Shown here in pieces: positions 62,154 through 64,000 of a DNA stretch of 64,000 bases; position 1 is the first letter of the stretch; each line of letters starts with the position of its first letter. The stretch lies in NCBI RefSeq assembly GCF_015160875.1, contig NZ_CP063374.1, forward strand, positions 7,009,501 to 7,073,500, in the 5' to 3' direction. The notes beneath the pieces were generated by a model. That model was not told where the DNA came from and searched no databases. It worked only from the letters and a program-made list of their open reading frames with translations. This DNA is from Streptomyces chromofuscus (GTDB taxonomy: Bacteria > Actinomycetota > Actinomycetes > Streptomycetales > Streptomycetaceae). Position numbers and translations under genes: made by a program.

Positions 62154-62774
62154 ATGGCCCGACCCGCGAAGGACGAGAAGGCGAAACTGCGGCGCGGTTT
62201 CGGCAGGCTGGTCGCGCTGGGAGTGCTCCTGGTCGTCGCCGGTCTCGTCGGGCTCGTCTACACCGGCGTCGCCACCCTGACGTCGATGGTCCTGTTCGGC
62301 TGGCTGCTGCTGATCGGCGGCGTGGTGGGCCTGCTGCACGCCATCGAGGGACGCGGCAGCAACTTCTTCTGGCTCGCCGTGATCGTCGCGGCCCTGAACA
62401 TCGCGGCCGGTGTCGTGGTCCTGTGGACCCCCGACGCGACCGCCGACGCGCTGGCCATGTTCGCCGCCCTGCTCTTCCTGACCGCCGGGATCTTCCGCCT
62501 GGTGGGCGGCCTGGTGGTGCGCGGGCCGCAGTTCGGCTGGACCTTGCTGCTGGGCGCCTTCGACCTGCTGCTGGGCGTCCTGGTGCTGGGTTCCTGGCCG
62601 AGCAGCAGCCAGTACGTCATCGGCACGTTCTTCTCGCTGGCCCTGCTGTTCGACGGCCTCGGCCTGATCGCCACCGGCTTCGGCGGCCGCCGGATCGTGG
62701 GCCTGGTCGAGGACGCCGCGCGCGGCGGTGACGCCGGCGACGGAGACGCCCCGAAACCCGTACAAGCCGAATAG
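62154..62774 (+). CDS. HdeD-type membrane protein (DUF308)
   Basis: A 206-residue protein with about six membrane helices, made of DUF308/HdeD repeats (LVVAGLVGLVYTG, TSMVLFGWLLLIGGVVGLLHAI and so on). In E. coli HdeD helps acid resistance; the role in Streptomyces is unknown. ATG at 62154 has AGGAGG 8 nt upstream. Divergent from the hydratase gene. Confidence 0.87.
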   Translation: MARPAKDEKAKLRRGFGRLVALGVLLVVAGLVGLVYTGVATLTSMVLFGWLLLIGGVVGLLHAIEGRGSNFFWLAVIVAALNIAAGVVVLWTPDATADALAMFAALLFLTAGIFRLVGGLVVRGPQFGWTLLLGAFDLLLGVLVLGSWPSSSQYVIGTFFSLALLFDGLGLIATGFGGRRIVGLVEDAARGGDAGDGDAPKPVQAE

Positions 62775-62949
62775 TTCGCGAAGGCGGCACCGGCGGGACA
62801 GGATGCAGTCCCACACGTGACCGTGTCATACGCAGGCGGTCAGAAGCGCTCGATAGTCGCTGACTTGTGTTCAGTCCTCCGGCGGCGACCGGTGGGATAC
62901 CAACACTCGACGTGTGGCGACAATCGAGCACAAGGGTGGCGACCGGACG

Positions 62950-63459
62950 ATGGACGACCACGGGCGCGGGCCCGCCCCACGCCCAGAAGGCGACACTGGG
63001 ACACCCGTCGAGCCGATGACGCGCGAGCCCCTGCCGTACGAGGGCGTCTGGCGGTTCACCGCTCCGGCCCTCGACGCCTCGGTCCCGCAGGCCCGGCACG
63101 CCGTACGGGACCTGCTGATGCGTCAGCGGGTGCCGGTCGTGGACGACGTGGTCCACGGGCTGCTGCTGATCGTCTCCGAGCTGGTCACGAATGCCGTACG
63201 GCATGCGGCCGTGCTCTCCCCGATGCTCGCCGTGGAGGTCGCCGTCGGCGCCGAGTGGGTGCGGGTGTCCGTCGAGGACAACCACCCCTACCGCCCGACC
63301 GCCCTGGAGACCGACCACGGTCGCACCGGAGGCCGGGGCCTGTTGCTGGTGCGGGAGATCACCCACGAGCTGGGCGGGGTGTGCGACGTCGAGCACACGG
63401 CGAGCGGCGGCAAGGTGATCTGGGCCGCCCTGCCGCTCAACCCCGTCCGGCTGCTCTGA
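62950..63459 (+). CDS. RsbW-like anti-sigma/ATP-binding protein
   Basis: A 169-residue protein with a GHKL-type ATPase domain: N box SELVTNAVRHA (about residues 78-88), EDNHPYRP and GRGLLLVREI (G box). Streptomyces have many such RsbW-like anti-sigma or regulatory kinases. ATG at 62950 has AAGGGTGG upstream; GTG at 62914 would add 12 residues. Target sigma factor unknown. Confidence 0.85.
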   Translation: MDDHGRGPAPRPEGDTGTPVEPMTREPLPYEGVWRFTAPALDASVPQARHAVRDLLMRQRVPVVDDVVHGLLLIVSELVTNAVRHAAVLSPMLAVEVAVGAEWVRVSVEDNHPYRPTALETDHGRTGGRGLLLVREITHELGGVCDVEHTASGGKVIWAALPLNPVRLL

Positions 63460-63462
63460 GAA

Positions 63463-64000
63463 TCACCAGCCCTCGGACGGGCCGGTCAGCTCCCTGATCG
63501 CGGGACGGGCCGCGTCCAGCACCGTCATGAACCAGGACGAGAACGTGTCCTTGGCGTGCCGTTCCGCCAGCTCGTCCGGGGTGACGAACGCCGTGGCGTG
63601 CACCTCCTCCGGGGCCGGCCGCAGCGGCGCCTGCACCAGTCCGACGAAGAGGTGGTTGTACTCCTGCTCCACCAGACCCGAGGCGGGGTCCGGGTGGTTG
63701 TAGCGCACGGTGCCCGCCTCGGCGAGCAGCGACGGGGAGACGCCGAGTTCCTCGTGCGTCCGGCGGGCCGCCGCCGCGAAGGGGGCCTCGCCCGGGTAGG
63801 GGTGGCCGCAGCAGGTGTTGGACCACACGCCGGGGGAGTGGTACTTGCCCAGCGCCCGCTGCTGGAGCAGCAGCCGGCCGTACTCGTCGAACAGGAACAC
63901 CGAGAACGCCCGGTGCAGCCGACCCGGCGGCTGATGGGCGGCGAGCTTCTCCGCGGTACCGATCGTCACGCCGTTCTCGTCGACCAGTTCCAGCAGGATC
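63463..64000 (-). CDS. idi: Isopentenyl-diphosphate delta-isomerase, 5' end cut off
   Basis: A type I (Nudix-fold) isomerase that interconverts IPP and DMAPP. Seen: LHRAFSVFLFDEYGRLLLQQR, the active-site Cys in SNTCCGHP, EELGV and the metal/acid residues in VEQEYNHLFVG. The frame stays open to the window edge, and ILLELVDENGVTIGTAEKL is the typical N-terminal part, so the true start lies beyond 64000. An internal GTG in this part is not the start. Ends 3 bp from the convergent RsbW-like gene. Confidence 0.93.
   Translation of the reverse strand, partial: ILLELVDENGVTIGTAEKLAAHQPPGRLHRAFSVFLFDEYGRLLLQQRALGKYHSPGVWSNTCCGHPYPGEAPFAAAARRTHEELGVSPSLLAEAGTVRYNHPDPASGLVEQEYNHLFVGLVQAPLRPAPEEVHATAFVTPDELAERHAKDTFSSWFMTVLDAARPAIRELTGPSEGW

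Noticed and set aside
1..64000. Genomic island or prophage
   Set aside because: Gene content and order match the core Streptomyces arrangement as I remember it. I saw no integrase, transposase or phage structural genes.

Overview
The window is very GC-rich, almost fully coding DNA with strong G/C bias at third codon positions. It comes from a Streptomyces chromosome. The marker genes are a small laccase almost identical to S. coelicolor SLAC, a WhiB-like protein, an SsgA-like sporulation protein (SsgD type), a pca operon with PcaV, and a type II IPP isomerase-free idi gene at the right edge. From memory, the gene order matches S. coelicolor roughly from SCO6694 to SCO6750, so this is a close relative with local differences rather than a foreign island. 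I see no prophage, CRISPR array, complete insertion sequence or large biosynthetic cluster.

Layout. 1-7.5 kb: a TetR regulator behind a striking operator array, a DUF2510 membrane protein, anhydro-MurNAc kinase overlapping an MHS-type transporter, and a large AAA/TPR regulator lacking the usual LuxR helix-turn-helix. 7.5-15.4 kb: an SDR and the protocatechuate (beta-ketoadipate) operon pcaIJFHGBL, read right to left and divergent from the MarR repressor gene pcaV. 15.5-20.3 kb: a DUF3048 lipoprotein, a zinc alcohol dehydrogenase, and a divergent ATP-dependent ligase / LigD-type polymerase pair (NHEJ-like). 20.3-26.2 kb: a secreted redox/carbohydrate group (cupredoxin-DUF1080 protein, ThuA-sugar dehydrogenase protein, small laccase). 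26.2-29.3 kb: a decayed gene, a LacI regulator, a 101-bp tandem repeat and a VOC protein. 29.5-32.8 kb: a WhiB-like gene ending in a 9-bp repeat, three unusual tRNA genes, and between them a zinc-ribbon SDR coupled to a leucine-rich-repeat protein. 32.8-39.4 kb: acyl-ACP desaturase with a triple operator, DDAH, an ABC-F ATPase with an attenuator-like leader, ssgD, endonuclease V and a 48-residue membrane protein. 39.4-46.5 kb: a saccharopine-dehydrogenase-like protein and a beta-oxidation operon (CoA transferase/racemase, thiolase, FadB) that shares a 21-bp operator with its convergent MerR regulator. 47-64 kb: a PfkB kinase, secreted peptidases (M1, S15), D-amino acid oxidase, a second ABC-F ATPase, Tex, two DJ-1/PfpI-type genes, an enoyl-CoA hydratase, an HdeD membrane protein, an RsbW-like ATPase and the start of idi.

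How it works together. The pca operon degrades protocatechuate to succinyl-CoA and acetyl-CoA, and the secreted laccase group is plausibly upstream plant-polymer chemistry. The fadB block handles acyl-CoAs and is tied to its MerR protein by the repeated operator. The parts least explained by known biology are the atypical tRNA / zinc-ribbon SDR / LRR segment, the ABC-F leader, the operator arrays before the TetR and desaturase genes, and the phased motif array before the 48-residue gene.
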